Shown: positions 34,101-47,978 of the stretch, one piece after another
How positions within the stretch are numbered: the stretch's first letter is position 1
Layout of the letters: each line of letters starts with the position of its first letter
DNA from: Chamaecrista fasciculata
Taxonomy: Eukaryota > Streptophyta > Magnoliopsida > Fabales > Fabaceae
Reading direction: 5' to 3'
NCBI GenBank assembly: GCA_003254925.1
Contig: QANZ01055228.1
Location: forward strand, 1 to 64,000
DNA: 64,000 nucleotides
Notes under the pieces: model-generated
Databases searched by the model: none
Seen by the model: only the letters and a program-made list of their open reading frames with translations
What the model was told of the DNA's origin: nothing
Translations under genes and position numbers: made by a program

Positions 34101-37100
34101 TTTTTCTAACTTGTTTCAAAGCCACAGTTGGTTTAGTTCAGCAACACTATTGACAAAACCCCATTTCCTCCCATTTTATGTTTTTTAGACTTAATATATC
34201 TACATTTATTCAGGTGCTGCAAATTTGATATATATTCTCCTGAACCAAATTTTTGGGAAGATCTGGAATCAAAGGTTATGGAATGCATGAGAAATACACT
34301 GGATAGGCGTGTGCAGTTTTATGAGGATGAGATACGGAAGCTCAGTGAACAGCGTCTCATGCCAGTGTGGAACTTCTGTAATTTTTTCATTTTAAAGGTT
34401 GATCCTTTTCTTATGAAGTTGGACTGAAGAGTGTAATAAAAGTTTCTGTCTTTAATTATGAATGATCTGATTGTTGAGAACCAACTGTCATCTGCCATTT
34501 ATTTTTTAGTTAACTTTCTATATTCTAACTTCTAAGGGTACATAAAAGAAGCTTTCAAAATCTACTAAGTTTAGATGTCAAGTGGCATATCAGAAATACT
34601 TTGTCTCTTAGAATCCCTGTTTTCCTTGTTCCACATTAATTTGTTGTCTCTGTTCATTCTTGGAGTTTCTGGCTTCTGTTAACATGTACTTTCTGTACCC
34701 AGGAAAGCTTAGCTTTTATGTTTGAAATGGCTCACCTTCATGAAGATGCCTTAAGGGAATATGATGAGCTAGAACTCTGCTATCTTGAGACAGGTTCCTA
34801 ACGCCTAGATTCTTCCTCCATTGATTCTTTGTCTTGTAAAATTTATTGTGCTAAATTGTGAGAGCATCTCTTCATGAACAGTAGAAAACTAGAAATACAT
34901 AAAAGTTTGTTTGAAATTATTATTGCAGTAAACATGTCTGGGAAGCAGAGGAACTTTGGAGGAGTTGACCAAGGTGATGACCAGGCAGCATTGGTTAATC
35001 CAGGAAATAAAGCATTGACACAGATTGTTCAAGATGATTCATTTAGGGAATTTGAATTTAGACAGTATCTGTTTGCCTGTCAGTCGAAGGTTTGTAGCTT
35101 TTACTAGCTGAGAATCATTCATATTACCGAATTAGTGCAGTAGTAGAATATAGTCAGCTTAGTTGTAAAGTAGAATCATTTATGTTTCAATTGTTAAAAG
35201 CACAGACATAATCACATAACAACTTGTGTGTAGTACACTGACAGTAACATGACAACTGCCAACAAGTTTATATATGTGTTAGCTTTTTTTCCCTTAAATT
35301 ATTTTGACTCAGTCGTGCACTGATACTGCACGACTTGGACATAGATGACTAATGTTGATTAATTATTGTGTATCTAAAGGTGATTAATCACTTGCCTCAA
35401 CTCTAGTTCTCACCTAAAATATGCTCATCTCACTTGATACATCATACATCCCATATTATGCCTCTCTTTTTATATTTTGGAAGTCTCAATATGTTTTGCT
35501 TTGGATGTAAAAAATTTCAACATTTTTAAACTTTTAAATTACCCTTACTTTCTGAAAAGAAATGAAGATAAGGTTCAGGGGTAGTTTTGGAAACATATTG
35601 ATTGGTCTCGCAAAATGATGTTATGTACTTTATATAAAGTAGGAGTTGTCTTCAAATTTGAGAAAAGTGAGATGAAACATAAACTTTAAGGGAGTATAAT
35701 ATTAGACGTATATCATATATTACAGTGCAGATTATCCTCTTTCTGTTTCTTTCTTTTTTCCCCAAGAAACACATAATATTCATGAGAATATGTATGCTGA
35801 TCATGTGATTTTGGAAAGTTACTTATTGTTCCCACCAGCTTCATGCTGTCTCTTCTGTCTCATGCTCTACTCTATGCATACTGGAATTGTTTTTGTGAAA
35901 TTGCTGCTTGTATGAAGGTTTGATTTTTCAAGGGATTCAAATACATTTCATGGCTGGAAAACCTGTAATCCTCTTTACCTTTCTGAAAAATTCTTTTTCC
36001 ATGTCCATCTTCCTGTGTGTTTTAGCCTTTTAATGATGGTTTTAAATGTGGGGTTGAGAATTTCTTGTGTCATAATTCTGAATAAGACAGCAATAAATCT
36101 CCTTCAAGTGAAAGTGTAATATGATCATTGCCATGCAGCCTTCTAGAAAATTTAACAAAGTGTCATTACACAAAATTGCTGGATAAGTATAATATAATAA
36201 TATTTACCTGAGATCTCAAATTGCTAATTAGTTTGGTCTGTCCTGTTATTTTTCTTAATTGTAAATTTTGAGCAGTATTCATATTCTTAATTGATTTTTG
36301 GGCCTTTTTCTGAAGAACCAACCTATTTCATTTCACATATGCACATTTTTAGCCATTTCAATTCATCTGAGAATTCACAATTCTCTATTTTCATACTTGT
36401 GAGAGAAATTAGAAGAGCAATAGACAAAAAAAAATTAAAAACACTTTGATTTAATTTAAGAGGTCTCTCATCATTTAGAGACTATTTTTAGTTATTCAAT
36501 TTCATTGCATTTTTGGTCTTTAAAATTATAGTTCTGTTTAAGTCTTTGAGAGTTTTATGTTTGCGTTTTCATTGACATTTTGAGTTCATGTTCCTTTTGC
36601 CAAAGTCATGCTTTATCTGGTTTGTTTTGACTGTAAAAGACAAGTAGTAATTGGACCTTGTGCGTTTTACTGTCATTTGCAGCTCTTATTTAAGCTAAGT
36701 CGTCCTTTGGAAGTTGCATCACGAGGATATTTATTCATAATAAGCTTCTCAAAATCCTTGGCATTGCATGAGGTATTTGATTTAAGTTGTTCATAATCAT
36801 ATGTTCTCTTCAAAAGTGCATATTTGTATTATAAATTTATGCAGTTTGAACAATATATATTATGTTGTCTTTTTTTGTTTTATCCTTCTCTCATTTGTCC
36901 ATTTTTTGACTTCTGTGTAATGTTTCTTCATAGATTACTCTTCCATTTTGTATGCGTGAAGTTTGGGTGATAACTGCTTGCTTGGCTTTAATTGATGCAA
37001 CATCATCTCATTATAATGATGGACTTGTGGCACCTGACCTAGAAAAGGAGTTCTATCGTCTTCTGGGTGATCTCTATTCACTAGCCCGTGTTAAGGTAGA

Positions 37101-40100
37101 GTGCTTTAATCTCATCAAAATGATAATGAGACTTAGTATCTTACCTGGTAGGATGCGCTGTAGAATGAGGCTTCAACTTCACTCTTTGAAAGCATTATTC
37201 AGCTAAAATTGAAATATTTCAGGGGCCTCTTTGTCTTTTCTCTTTTCTTTCTCCTTCCCAATTTTATTTTATTAATCATGATTATTTTCTGAATTGTACA
37301 TGTTGGCAGTTCATGAGGCTTGCCTATTTAGTTGGGTATGGAAGCGATATAGAAAGAAGTCCAGTCAACAGGTATATTTTGTACTGAGTCCAGTCAAGTA
37401 CATTTTTATTAAGTTGAAAAATAATTATTAAGACTAGTCACATCAGATTGTTTTTGTTCTCTTTGTTGAGTATTTTTTCCTTTCCTTATAATAAAATTTT
37501 TATATTATCAAGTAATATTAGTTTATCTCCTTCTGAGCAGTGCTTCTCTCAGCTTGCTACCTTGGCCTAAGCCAGCGGTTTGGCCTGTGATTCCTGTTGA
37601 TGCATCATCAGAGGTGCTCGAGAAAGAAAAGGTAATCTGTAACCTTTAGTATTACATCACAAATTGCATGACAAAACAGAAATTTGGATATTTGATTTAC
37701 ATATACTTGTTATATAATATTAAGGTTGTCAAACTCATGAGATTTTCACCAACTTGTTGGGGCCTGCAAACTTGATAAGCAAACTCAATAGCTCATCGAA
37801 TCATATAATAACCTATTGCAATGCAAGGTGTCATGCTAGTGGATTGTAAAATAATTATTTTTCTTTGTTTTTCATGAACTTGATTAACATTATTAAGTTT
37901 CATCTCTGCATTCTCCGTGACATTTAAAGCTTTAATTCCAGTTAATAATGATTTCACCTTTACTCAATGAAGACAGTGCAACACTTAAATATTTTCTTGT
38001 GTACAAAAGGATATCTATACTTATAAGTTTTAAACATTTTGTCAAACGTGTAAAATGAATTTCTGTGTTTATAGGAAGGTACTAACTTACCATACTTCTA
38101 TTTTTGGTGTTTTTCACATACAATAGCTGATGCCAAAACAAATAAAAGAACCTCCATTTCACGAAAAATAAAACAAAAGAACCTCCAAAGTCAGAGTCCA
38201 GTTGATTTCTGAGTGCAAAACCAGAAACTCTGAAACTTTATAACAACGATAGACAAAAATGTATTTGGGGGGGGGGGGGGGGGGGGNNNNNNNGGGGGGG
38301 GGGGGGGGGGGGAGAGGCAATAGATGTAGGAACTGAGTAAACTTTCTAGTTGCCGAAAATTCCAACCAAGAAAAAGAAAAAAATAAACAAAAGCAAGTAA
38401 GCAACACAACCAGAAAACGGAGCATCTTCTTTTAACAGGGAAGGAGAACAAAGGGATAGATACATATCCAACCTGCTCATCCTTGACGATGAGTGACGGG
38501 AAGCTTATGTTACCATTAACTAGATCTTATACTTAATTATAAAGAGAAGAAAATGTTGATGAGATATATTAGGTTTTATATGTTAAGAACTTGAAATTAC
38601 TATGAATCTTTTGCAAGAGTATTATCCTTCATATATTTGATTTAAACAATGTCTCTGTAGTTGATTCTTCAAACAACACCTAGAGCCAAGCACTTTGGTA
38701 TACAGAGGAAACCGTTGCCTCTTGAACCTACTGTACTTCTGCGAGAGGCTAACAGGCGTAGGGCATCTCTTTCAGCTGGAAATATGTTTGAAATGTTTGA
38801 TGGTCGCCCTGGTACAGTTGATGGGTAATGAAATACTGTATGTTGATCCTGATACATTTGTTCCAAAGTATTGTTTAGAAAACATATTTTTCTGTTACAA
38901 TCTGGGTTTTTATCAATCTGATTTATATACTGACAGATCAGGTTTGGATGCATCCACACGGATGTCACCATCACATAAAGTACGGGCAAGTTCCATGTCA
39001 CGTACTAATTCTTCACCAGGAAACTTTGACAACTCAGTTGACCGACCTATGAGACTTGCTGAGATTTTTGTTGCTTCTGAGCATGCTTTGAAGCAAACTA
39101 TTTCTAACACAGACCTATTGAAATCGTTATCATCTCTTGAGGAGTTTGAGGTATAACCATGGGCTGAAAGATATTATTATCATCGAAAATGCTTTTAAGG
39201 GTTTTATGTTCATTTTTCATGATTTATACTTATTTGTGAGATTCTTTGATACATTTTCTTTCTTCATAAAATAGTTGAAGTAGTGATGAATATATCTAGT
39301 TCTATGTAGTAGCAATGTCTTAACTAAATTTACTTGTCTTTGTCATGTTATTGGCAGCAAAAATATTTGGAGCTAACTAAAGGTGCCGCTGATAATTATC
39401 ATCGCTCCTGGTGGAAAAGACATGGAGTTGTTCTTGATGGTGAAATAGCTGCTGTCTCATTTAAACATGGACTTTTTGATCAAGCTGGAAAGTCATATGA
39501 AAAGGTCTGTGCTCTTTATGCTGGTGAAGGATGGCAGGACTTATTGGCTGAGGTCCTTCCCAATTTAGCTGAGTGTCAGAAGATACTAAATGATCAAGCT
39601 GGCTACTTGTTATCTTGTGTGAGATTGCTTTCTCTTGAGGGAAGATTATTTTCAACAAAGGAGCGTGAAGCTTTTCAGTCAGAAGTTGTGCGCCTTGCAC
39701 ATAGTGAAATGAAGGACCCAGTACCCCTTGATGTATCTTCATTAATTACATTTTCTGGAAACCCTGGGCCTCCATTGGAGTTATGTGATGGAGATCCTGG
39801 CACCCTTTCTGTAACTGTATGGAGTGGTTTTCCAGATGATATCACCCTTGATTCAATCAGTCTCACATTAATGGCAACATACAATGCTGATGAGGGCATA
39901 AAGGTACTTTTTGTTAGATCTTAGATGCCATTTTGTTTTCTTCTACTAGTTTGGACTGTCTATTGAATTTCATAGTGTTGATTGCTGGATGACCTAGTTG
40001 TTTAATTTATTTTAGGCATTGAAGAGTTCTACAGCTATTGTTCTACACCCTGGTCGGAATACTATTACCTTGGATTTGCCACCTCAAAAGCCAGGATCAT

Positions 40101-43100
40101 ATGTCCTGGGAGTTCTTACTGGACAGATTGGGCAATTGAGATTTAGATCCCATAGTTTCTCCAAAGTTGGTCCTGCAGACAGTGATGATTTTATGAGTTA
40201 TGAAAAGCCAGCTAAACCCATTTTGAAGGTAGTCATCTATAATGATTCCTTTTACCCCACAATACATAGTCTCTGTCCCGTTTATTACTTTCAGTGTTTC
40301 CTCCTTTTTATATTTAAGTAATAAAATTTCCTGAATTTAAATTGAATATATATGTATATATATATATTAATTAGCCAAGTATCAGATCTCTAACAAATTC
40401 CCTGTATCCTTTTGTAGGTTTTCAAACCAAGAGCCCTGGTTGATCTTGATGCAGCTGTTTCATCTGCTTTGTTGATTAATGAACACCAATGGGTTGGAAT
40501 ATTAGTACGACCAATAAACTACTCCCTCAAAGCTGCTGTCTTGCATATTGATACTGGTCCTGGCTTGGAGATTGAAGATTCGCATGTGATTGAGATGGAA
40601 AGTTCTGCCGCTGTATCACAGGATGAAGATGACCAGGTTCAGGCTGATGGTGCTAAGAAAGGATCATTAAGTTCTGAAAAGAAATTTGAGCGTTTGAATC
40701 TAACAGATGGGAAAATAGAGTTTCCAGATTGGGCAAGTGATATTCCTACTATTCTTTGGGTTCCAATTCGTGCTATCAGTGACAAGCTCAGTAGAGGATC
40801 ATCTTCAGGTTAAGATGACCATGGAAATTTTGATGGTTCCATATTTGTTATGTTTTTTTATATCAATGCTTAATTATATAACTGCACCCACTGATATGAG
40901 ATTTGTCCTATTTTAGTTGCAACTAGGAGACAGAGCATTGTGGATGGAATGAGAACAATAGCTCTGAAACTTGAGTTTGGAGTATCCCACAATCAGATAT
41001 TTGACAGGTTGTCTCATTTCCCATCATTCTTCTGTTTTATTCCTCATAATAGATCATTCTTCTGTTATATTGCACAAACTATGTATGGGGCTTTTGCACT
41101 CCATTTCTGTTTTTGCGTGTACTTACCAAATAATTTATTGCCTTAATATCCAGGACTTTAGCAGTGCATTTTACAGATCCTTTCTACATAACAACACGTG
41201 TTACAGATAAATGTCACGATGGTACCCTTCTTCTGCAGGTTTGGATCTTTCTTTTCCTAAATTTGATTATTTATTTACACATTGATGATCATGAATGAAA
41301 CAACATAGGATGTGAGAATCTTGCAAGATTGCCAAACTTGGAAATAACACAGATGTTGGCTTTTTAAATATGTTCTGCCCCGTAGTCTTTGATGGATGGA
41401 TTTTGAAACACTAAACCATGTAAGAAAAGAGGTGCATTTTCATCTTTGAGCTTTGCTTTACAGTCTTAAGACCAGAATTTCAGTGTTTTGAGGAGGCTAA
41501 GTAGTAAGTACAATTGGCAACTTTTAATGATATGCTTTACTAAATCTAATCAGTTCAGTATTGACATTTTTGTGGTAACTGGCATCGATGTACCCAACAT
41601 CTAAGTTGACCCACACTTCCTATTTGTTTTAAAAATCTATATTATTGTTAAGAAGATATCTACAGTAATTACCATGAATATTTTCTTGTTGAAGTTCTCA
41701 TTGTTTGGTATGACTTCTAGGTTACGCTACACTCGGAAGTAAAGGCTACGTTGACTATATATGATGCTTGGCTTGATCTTCAAGATGGATTTGTTCATAC
41801 TAATGGTGGTGGTGCTAATTCAAGCTTCTTTCCATTAGTCATATCTCCTTCTTCCAAAGCTGGAATTTTGTTTAGTATATGCCTAGACAAGGCCAATGAG
41901 GAAGGTAATCATGTTGTGCCAGTGATAAATGAAATGATGTATGTGTTACTTTTGACTATGTTTCAGTTGAATCAATAAATTTGACTGACAACTGCTCTTT
42001 ATATCATAATATTATAATCAATTACATTATTGGAAACCAGTAATTGCAGTTCAAATTGGCTGGATATTAATTGATTAACTTATTTTAGTTCAGGTTCAAT
42101 AATTTGAGTAGATAACAGCTACCAATAAGCCAATAACCCTTCTGATATGTATGATCTTGAAGTTACCTGTTTCCTCTCTATCTGAATGAGCTAGGAAAGT
42201 TTGAGTCCTTGTGTTTTTAACTGTTATGGTTGTGTGATTATCAGTTTGTTGATTTCCACCGGCACAGTTGAAAAGTGATGTTGATATGAGCATCTCTTAA
42301 GTCACCAAATTTCAGTATATTCTCCCTTTATGGCAAGAGATTTCTATTCATTGACTTTAAAAGCTATGTAGATCAAGTGGCTTTTCACTAGAATTTGTAC
42401 TCTGAACATGCATCTCTTGATTCTTAATCCAATTAATTATTTAGGATAAGACTTGTCTTACTGGAAATTTAAAATATGCATTTATGGCATTCTTTATTTT
42501 ACTAATGTGTTATGAACATATTATAGCCTTTATAGTCTGTTTTGTGCTTGTTGGCTTTTCATCTACACGAGTTACATTCTAATAGAAGAAATAATTACCT
42601 GCCAAAATTATAATAGCCTGATTTCTTCATTTCATCTGATGATTTGTTTATTAATACTAAATCTATAGTTGCAGAAGCAGCTGGGGGGCAACCAGAAAGC
42701 ATCTTAAACATCAAATATGGAATCTCTGGTAATAGAACCATTGGAGCACATCAGCCTGTTCTGATTGAATCTACCGGAGCTCACAGTGCCGGTCAGGACT
42801 TGATCTTCAGGAGTGCAATAACTTTGCAGAGGCCTGTGCTTGATCCATGCTTAGCTGTCGGTTTTCTTCCACTCCCTTCAAATGGCCTGATAGTTGGCCA
42901 ACTTATTACAATGAAATGGAGGGTTGAAAGGTTGAAGGATTTGGATGAAACCGAAGTGTCCAAACACAATGTAAGTCCCAATAAAGACAGAGCAATACGT
43001 GCTACTTATTTCCTTTTTGCTTAGTACCCTAGACCTCTGAAATATACTTTATTTGTTATTTTGGCTTGTAAACTTCAAACTTGAACCTATTTATATGCCT

Positions 43101-43631
43101 ATTGTACTACTTTTTGCACTTGAAAGTGAAGACGGGTTGTTTTCTATCTCCCCATTTGCACATTAGATAATATCATTATTGCACAAGTAATTTATGTATC
43201 ACAGTCACTCTCTGTTTTCTTCTGACACTATAACTTTGTCTATTTATCTGGAACAGGATGAGGTGCTGTATGAGGTAAATGCAAATTCTGAGAGTTGGAT
43301 GATTGCTGGGAGGAAAAGAGGGCATGTCTCTCTCTCAACGAAACAAGGTAATCGGATAAACGAACTGTTATTTTGCAGCAGTTGATAGTCTTCCAGAATG
43401 CCTGCACTATCCATGCCTTTATTTATATATATTCATCTTATAATGATAGGTTCAAGGATAGTTATCTCAGTATTATGCATGCCGCTGGTGGCCGGTTATG
43501 TCCGTCCTCCGCAACTCGGGCTGCCGGACGTTGATGAAACAAATATTAGCTGCAAACCAGCTGGGCCACATCTGGTCTGTGTTTTGCCTCCTACTCTCAG
43601 CTCATCCTTCTGCATTCCAGTCAATTCTTGA
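31112..43631 (+). CDS. TRAPPII subunit TRS130/CLUB, TRAPPC10 homologue (1259 aa)
   Basis: Twenty-one exons join in phase: 31112-31175, 31960-32189, 33411-33592, 34214-34397, 34703-34793, 34929-35089, 36683-36772, 36934-37095, 37310-37371, 37541-37631, 38661-38824, 38937-39150, 39358-39903, 40016-40228, 40418-40808, 40917-41007, 41154-41238, 41721-41904, 42669-42970, 43257-43347 and 43450-43631. The product begins MANFLAQFQTIKNTSDRLVI and contains FWFREPYATVVLVTCEDLDE, LMPVWNFCNFFILKESLAFM and a Ser-rich linker (about 475-510). A beta-rich C-terminal half (about 630-1259) resembles TRAPPC10 proteins. TRS130 (CLUB, At5g54440) is a TRAPPII-specific subunit acting at the trans-Golgi network in Rab-A activation and cell-plate formation. 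Size matches the family. No exon is missing or broken; only intron 10 carries a sequence gap. Confidence 0.94.
38268..38312. other. Poly-G tract with a 7-N gap in TRS130 intron 10
   Basis: G-runs flank seven Ns at 38287-38293. The true length of the tract is unknown. It lies between the exons ending at 37631 and starting at 38661, so it does not touch the coding sequence. Confidence 0.85.
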
Positions 43632-45125
43632 GCTTTCTTGAGCTTAGCGATTAGTTTTGTAGTCGAGGTTGGTTGAGATTCTCGTGTTTCCGGGAACGTT
43701 TACACGTTCAATTTGGATTGAATAGGAAAGTGGTTAATTTTTACTTTCATTTAAGTGGAAAAGAACTTTCATAGTCGGATTTGATATGTTTAGGGCTTTT
43801 AGGCAGAGTTCAGTGTCTCAATCCGTTTCATGTACAGTGGAATTTAGTGCTCTTGTACAATAGATACACCCATAGTGGCATTCTTTTGTCTTTTGTAAAA
43901 TGATTGTAGTAATCATCAATTATTGGAAAAAAAATTACATTGTTTTTTTGTTGAAGTTGATCCTTGAACAAGTTTACTAGAGTTACCAATTGATGAGCAT
44001 GTTCAACTCTTTTTCCAACGTCATCAGTTAAATTCAACTCCATATTATTTGCATGTTACTTTTTTTCGTACTGTTTTTGCCTCCATTTCTTTTCGTAGTC
44101 AATGGTACTGAGGTATGTTCCTATTATGGAAGCTGAATTGAAGCTAAACGTCATCGAATAAAGCCTAATTTTGGCTTGTAATATTTGTTCAAGTTTCAAG
44201 CCTAATTTTTGGCTTGTAAGATCCTTTTCAATTTTGTTAGTAGACAAATAGTTGGATAGATTATTAGTAAAGGCAATAATTTACCCAAAAGTTTGAGGTG
44301 CTAGGAATTATAGGTATGATATTATATATTTTACTTTTGAATTAAAATTAGTTCTTGTTTCTGAATCTTGTGAACAGTGGAACCTTCATTTTCAAAATGA
44401 TTTATTATTTATTAATATAATATTCATCCACGTCTAGTTTTTTGAAAATGGCACAAATATTTTAAAAACATATAAATATGAATGTATCATTGAATTTTCT
44501 TAACATATATAAAATATTTAATATTTTATTTTTTATTATTTTTACAATTTATTTTCACCAAGTTTAAACATTCCAACTTATTACCATTCAAATATTTTAA
44601 ATTTAAGATGGTGGTGATGTGATACTTAATACTTTATTGTCATGACTTGTTGAGTTCAATGGAATTTTAAGAAAAATATATTCAAAATATATTTCATTTT
44701 TTTTTTCTGAAATTGAGTATATTTCTATTCAACCCATCTCTTCTGCTCTATTTCATCAGCACAGAATGGTCTTCTTTTTCATTCATAAAGTTAATCATCA
44801 TCTCTTGGTGTTTCCACTTTCCACTGACCACAGATGCTGCACAATGGAGAATGAGATTACGTAGAATTTGGCACAACAACTCTAATTAGACTAAAATGGT
44901 TTTTGTTTTTTGTACCCAAAAAAAAATGGTTTTTGTTTTCTGGTGCATCAGACTTCTTTCACAAACTAAATCCTTCAATGCCTCATCTTTTTCATCTAGT
45001 TCTTCCTCATAGAGGCTGTTATGTCCTATTGAGCTCCATGTTTTCATCAAGAGTCTCAGCAATGTTAGCTTCTGAACTCAGTTTGGAGGGAAGTTTTAAG
45101 CTATATTCCTTTAGGTGTTCAAAGA
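43632..45125. other. TRS130 3' region and spacer
   Basis: The first 200-300 bases are probably 3' UTR. A small direct repeat with CTAATTTTTGGCTTGTAA occurs twice at about 44160-44222. A 44630-44735 segment (TTCAAAATATATTTCAT...CTGAAATTGAGTATA) recurs at 45230-45325. No gene is seen. Confidence 0.5.
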
Positions 45126-45398
45126 AATTGAGTACATTATAAAGATTGATATTATTTGCATGTTACAGTTTGTTATTTCTCTGAAACTTCTCCCAAAAAT
45201 GGAAATAAGTGATGAGGTCATACTTTATTTTCATGATGTTTGAATTTAATAAAATTTTAAGAGTTTTTTTTGTTTAGAAAAAATAATTCAAAATATATTT
45301 CATATTTTCTGAAATTGAGTATATTATAAAGATTACTACTATTAATTTATTTGCATGTAAAGTGCGTTATTTCTCTGAAACTTCTCCCGAAAAAATAT
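45126..45398. repeat. Local duplication next to the tRNA gene
   Basis: The segment GTACATTATAAAGATT...TTATTTCTCTGAAACTTCTCCC (about 45130-45200) recurs at about 45319-45388 with moderate divergence. It stops just downstream of the tRNA-Gln gene as read on the minus strand. Confidence 0.6.
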
Positions 45399-45403
45399 GA
45401 ATA

Positions 45404-45475
45404 AGGTCCCACCGAGATTTGAACTCGGGTTACTGGATTCAGAGTCCAATGTCCTGACCACTAGACCATGGGACC
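45404..45475 (-). tRNA. tRNA-Gln (anticodon CTG)
   Basis: Read on the minus strand, a complete cloverleaf is present. The acceptor arm GGTCCCA/TGGGACC is fully paired. The D arm is GTCT-AGTGGTCA-GGAC. The anticodon arm is TTGGA-CTCTGAA-TCCAG with anticodon CTG. The variable loop is TAAC and the T arm is CCGAG-TTCAAAT-CTCGG. The discriminator is T. Internal A and B boxes are intact. A T6 run 8 bases downstream serves as pol III terminator, and CAA motifs upstream fit plant tRNA start sites. No intron or CCA is encoded, as expected. Confidence 0.95.
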
Positions 45476-46312
45476 GTTGCTGTTATTGTTTTGACATTAA
45501 TATATATAATCACCAATTAAGAGGGTAAAAAATTGTAAGATTAAACAAATGATATAATACCAAGTCTTCTAATAAAGTAATAAACTAGCTAGGAAGACCA
45601 CAAAGGATATATATTTCTAAAACAAAAGAAAAGTGAAATAGGTGAGTCATTATACATTCATGCTTTTGAATTACGACAAGGATAAATTAAATCAAAGGGG
45701 ATTGGAAGGTTGGATTCTTACAGTACACTTGGCGAGAGGGAAATAGGTGTGCAGGTTTCTTGATCTTCTGGTGGTGAAGAAAAAACAAAAGAAAATGTTT
45801 TGCAGTTCTTTCATATTATACATGCGAGACTTACATTTATTTTTATTTATTTACATAAATTATTGTCGCGTTTTAACTTATATATGTTTTTATATTTACA
45901 ACGAAAGTAACCTAATTAAAATGACTAAATTGCAGATGATGCAAATGGAAAATGGAAGAAGTGAAATTTTATTGCTTTTGGAGTTTCTAGATATATAGAT
46001 CCACAAAATACCATGTTAACGATCTAAAATATAAAGGTTATTCAATGCCCACCTTTGATTAGTTTATTTAAATTATCAGTAGTCATCAGCTATAAGTATA
46101 TTAATTGTACAGCCACTCCCACTAGCTTATCACTTTGCTTAGGATTACCCAAAATGTTAACAATATCAACCAGATTTAGTTCTGACAGAAAATTAAATAA
46201 CTAAACTTTCAAATTTGTGTATACCAAAAATATATTAATTAGTGCTTTTAACGTTGAAGATAAAAGAAAATAAATTCAAACATGTTTTTGAATCAAATGT
46301 TGTAATATAGAT
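45476..46312. other. Intergenic, no gene seen
   Basis: AT-rich sequence. Short open frames here have no recognisable content. Nothing else was identified. Confidence 0.55.
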
Positions 46313-46458
46313 GATATACACCCCTCGGGATCACCCCTCGGAAGCCGTCGGCGCGGACTCCCCCTCGGACCTTTCGGAGGGACTAGTGATATACACCCCT
46401 CGGGATCACCCCTCGGAAGCCGATGGCGTGGACTCCCCCTCGGACCTTTCGGAGGGAC
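46313..46458. repeat. Two tandem 75-bp GC-rich units ending at an N
   Basis: GATATACACCCCTCGGGATC begins at 46313 and again at 46388. The units differ at three positions or so. Each contains CCCTCGGACCTTTCGGAGGG, an internal imperfect palindrome. The base composition is quite unlike the AT-rich flanks, and an N at 46459 closes the array, so more units may be collapsed in the assembly. It is possibly a fragment of a larger GC-rich repeat. Confidence 0.65.
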
Positions 46459-46480
46459 NAAAAAAATATACAATTATAAA

Positions 46481-47978
46481 TTTTTTTTTTGTGGAGTAAG
46501 GGCTCAACAGAGCCAGAAAAAAGCAAACCCAAAGAAACGAAAGGACACGCCAAACACGACACACCCAAACAAAACCCTAACACCTAATCGACCTCATTTC
46601 AGCAACTCCCATGGCGTCACCAAGCAAACGGGGAAGAAGAACAGACGGCGGCGAGTCAAACCGAAGAGCACCGAAATCAGGCGGTATCGATGCACCCATG
46701 GCAGCAAGCAAATCAGCACAGTGATTCGATTCTCTCCAACAATGAGAAATCGACCAACTATCAAACTGAGAAGACACGCACGAATCTCTCTCAAAATTCC
46801 GATCAAATCCGGACCCGGAGAGCACTGATCATTGACATAGCCAACCAAAGCAGCATTATCACACTGAATTTCGATGAAATGAACACCAATGTCGACGGCC
46901 ATACGAAGACCCTCGAGGAGACCCCAAGCCTCGGCTTTGAGGACTGAACAAACGCCCAAATTCTTTGCAAATCCGGCAACCCAAATCCCATCAAAGTTAC
47001 GAATCAGGCCACCATAGCTAACAATTGAAGATTCACGATTTAACGCACCATCAGAGTTCAGCTTCAACCATCCCTCCGCAGGCTTCCTCCAGGTAACAGC
47101 AACATCTGATTTCTCTGGAAGTAAATTGTATGTTCCATAAATAATTCTTCCCCTGTCATAATCTTCAGCAGAAGCTCGAATAAGCTCAATAGGACGAAAC
47201 GGGATCCTAAAATTCGCATCATGAGACAAAGCATTCCTCCAAGACCAGATTCTCCAACTCACCAAAGCCCAACACCGATTCCAGGTATGAAAACCTTCAA
47301 CAAAGGAAACATTAATGATGATATTAGTTTGGATCCACACAATTAAATCCTGAGAATAAAAATTATCGATTGTTGTAGGTTGTAGAACTTGATTCCAGAT
47401 AGCACAAGCGTGAGGGCAATCCCTCAAAGCATGACAAGTGGTCTCAAGGACCCCAGGACAAAAGGGACAATCCCCAGAGCCCCCAAACCACCTACTACAC
47501 AACTCCTTCGTAAGCAATCTGTTATGTGTCAATTTCCAGAGAAAAACCTTTGCTCTTTCAGGAATATGCAGTTTCCATATTGTTTTAAAAATAGGATTTT
47601 CATTTTCAGACTTAATAAAGCTATTATAAGCACTTCTAATAGAGAAGGAACCATCACCTTGAAGACCCCAAAAAATTTGGTCACAGCCCCCATTTTGTTT
47701 AGGAGGAATCTCAGAAATAACTTTTTTAAAATCAACATCACTTAATAACATTTTTATTCTAGGAAAATCCCAAGAACCCACATCAGTAACCATATCCTTT
47801 ACCAAAGTTCCCAAGTCCCTCATAGGCAAAGAAAAGTTAATTTTATTGATTAAAGCATCATTAGCTATCCACATATCTGTCCAGAAAAACACTTCATCAC
47901 CACAACCTAAAACCCATCTTAGATTAGAATTTATAAAGGACCAAAGTCTCCCAATTTCCTTCCATAAGAGTGAATCAT
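46481..47978 (-). mobile_element. 5'-truncated LINE, 3' part of ORF2 with poly(A)
   Basis: On the minus strand an open frame runs from the LTR boundary to 46594. It holds the post-RT region (DSLLWKEIGRLW), the zf-RVT zinc finger (CPFCPGVLETTCHALRDCPH) and an RNase H-like domain with its acidic residues in place (LNSDGA, LKAEAWGL, QCDNAALV). A frameshift precedes the last RNase H motif, so SISHCWRESNHCADLLAAMG is read in another frame (46577-46825). A 3' UTR and a short A-tail (the T-run at about 46481-46490) finish the element. The endonuclease and RT domains are absent. The LINE probably resumes above the nested LTR at 48599-48654. Confidence 0.85.

Noticed and set aside
46690-47745. Plus-strand frames opposite the LINE coding region.
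   Set aside because: They are antisense to a frame with clear zf-RVT and RNase H motifs, and have no features of their own.
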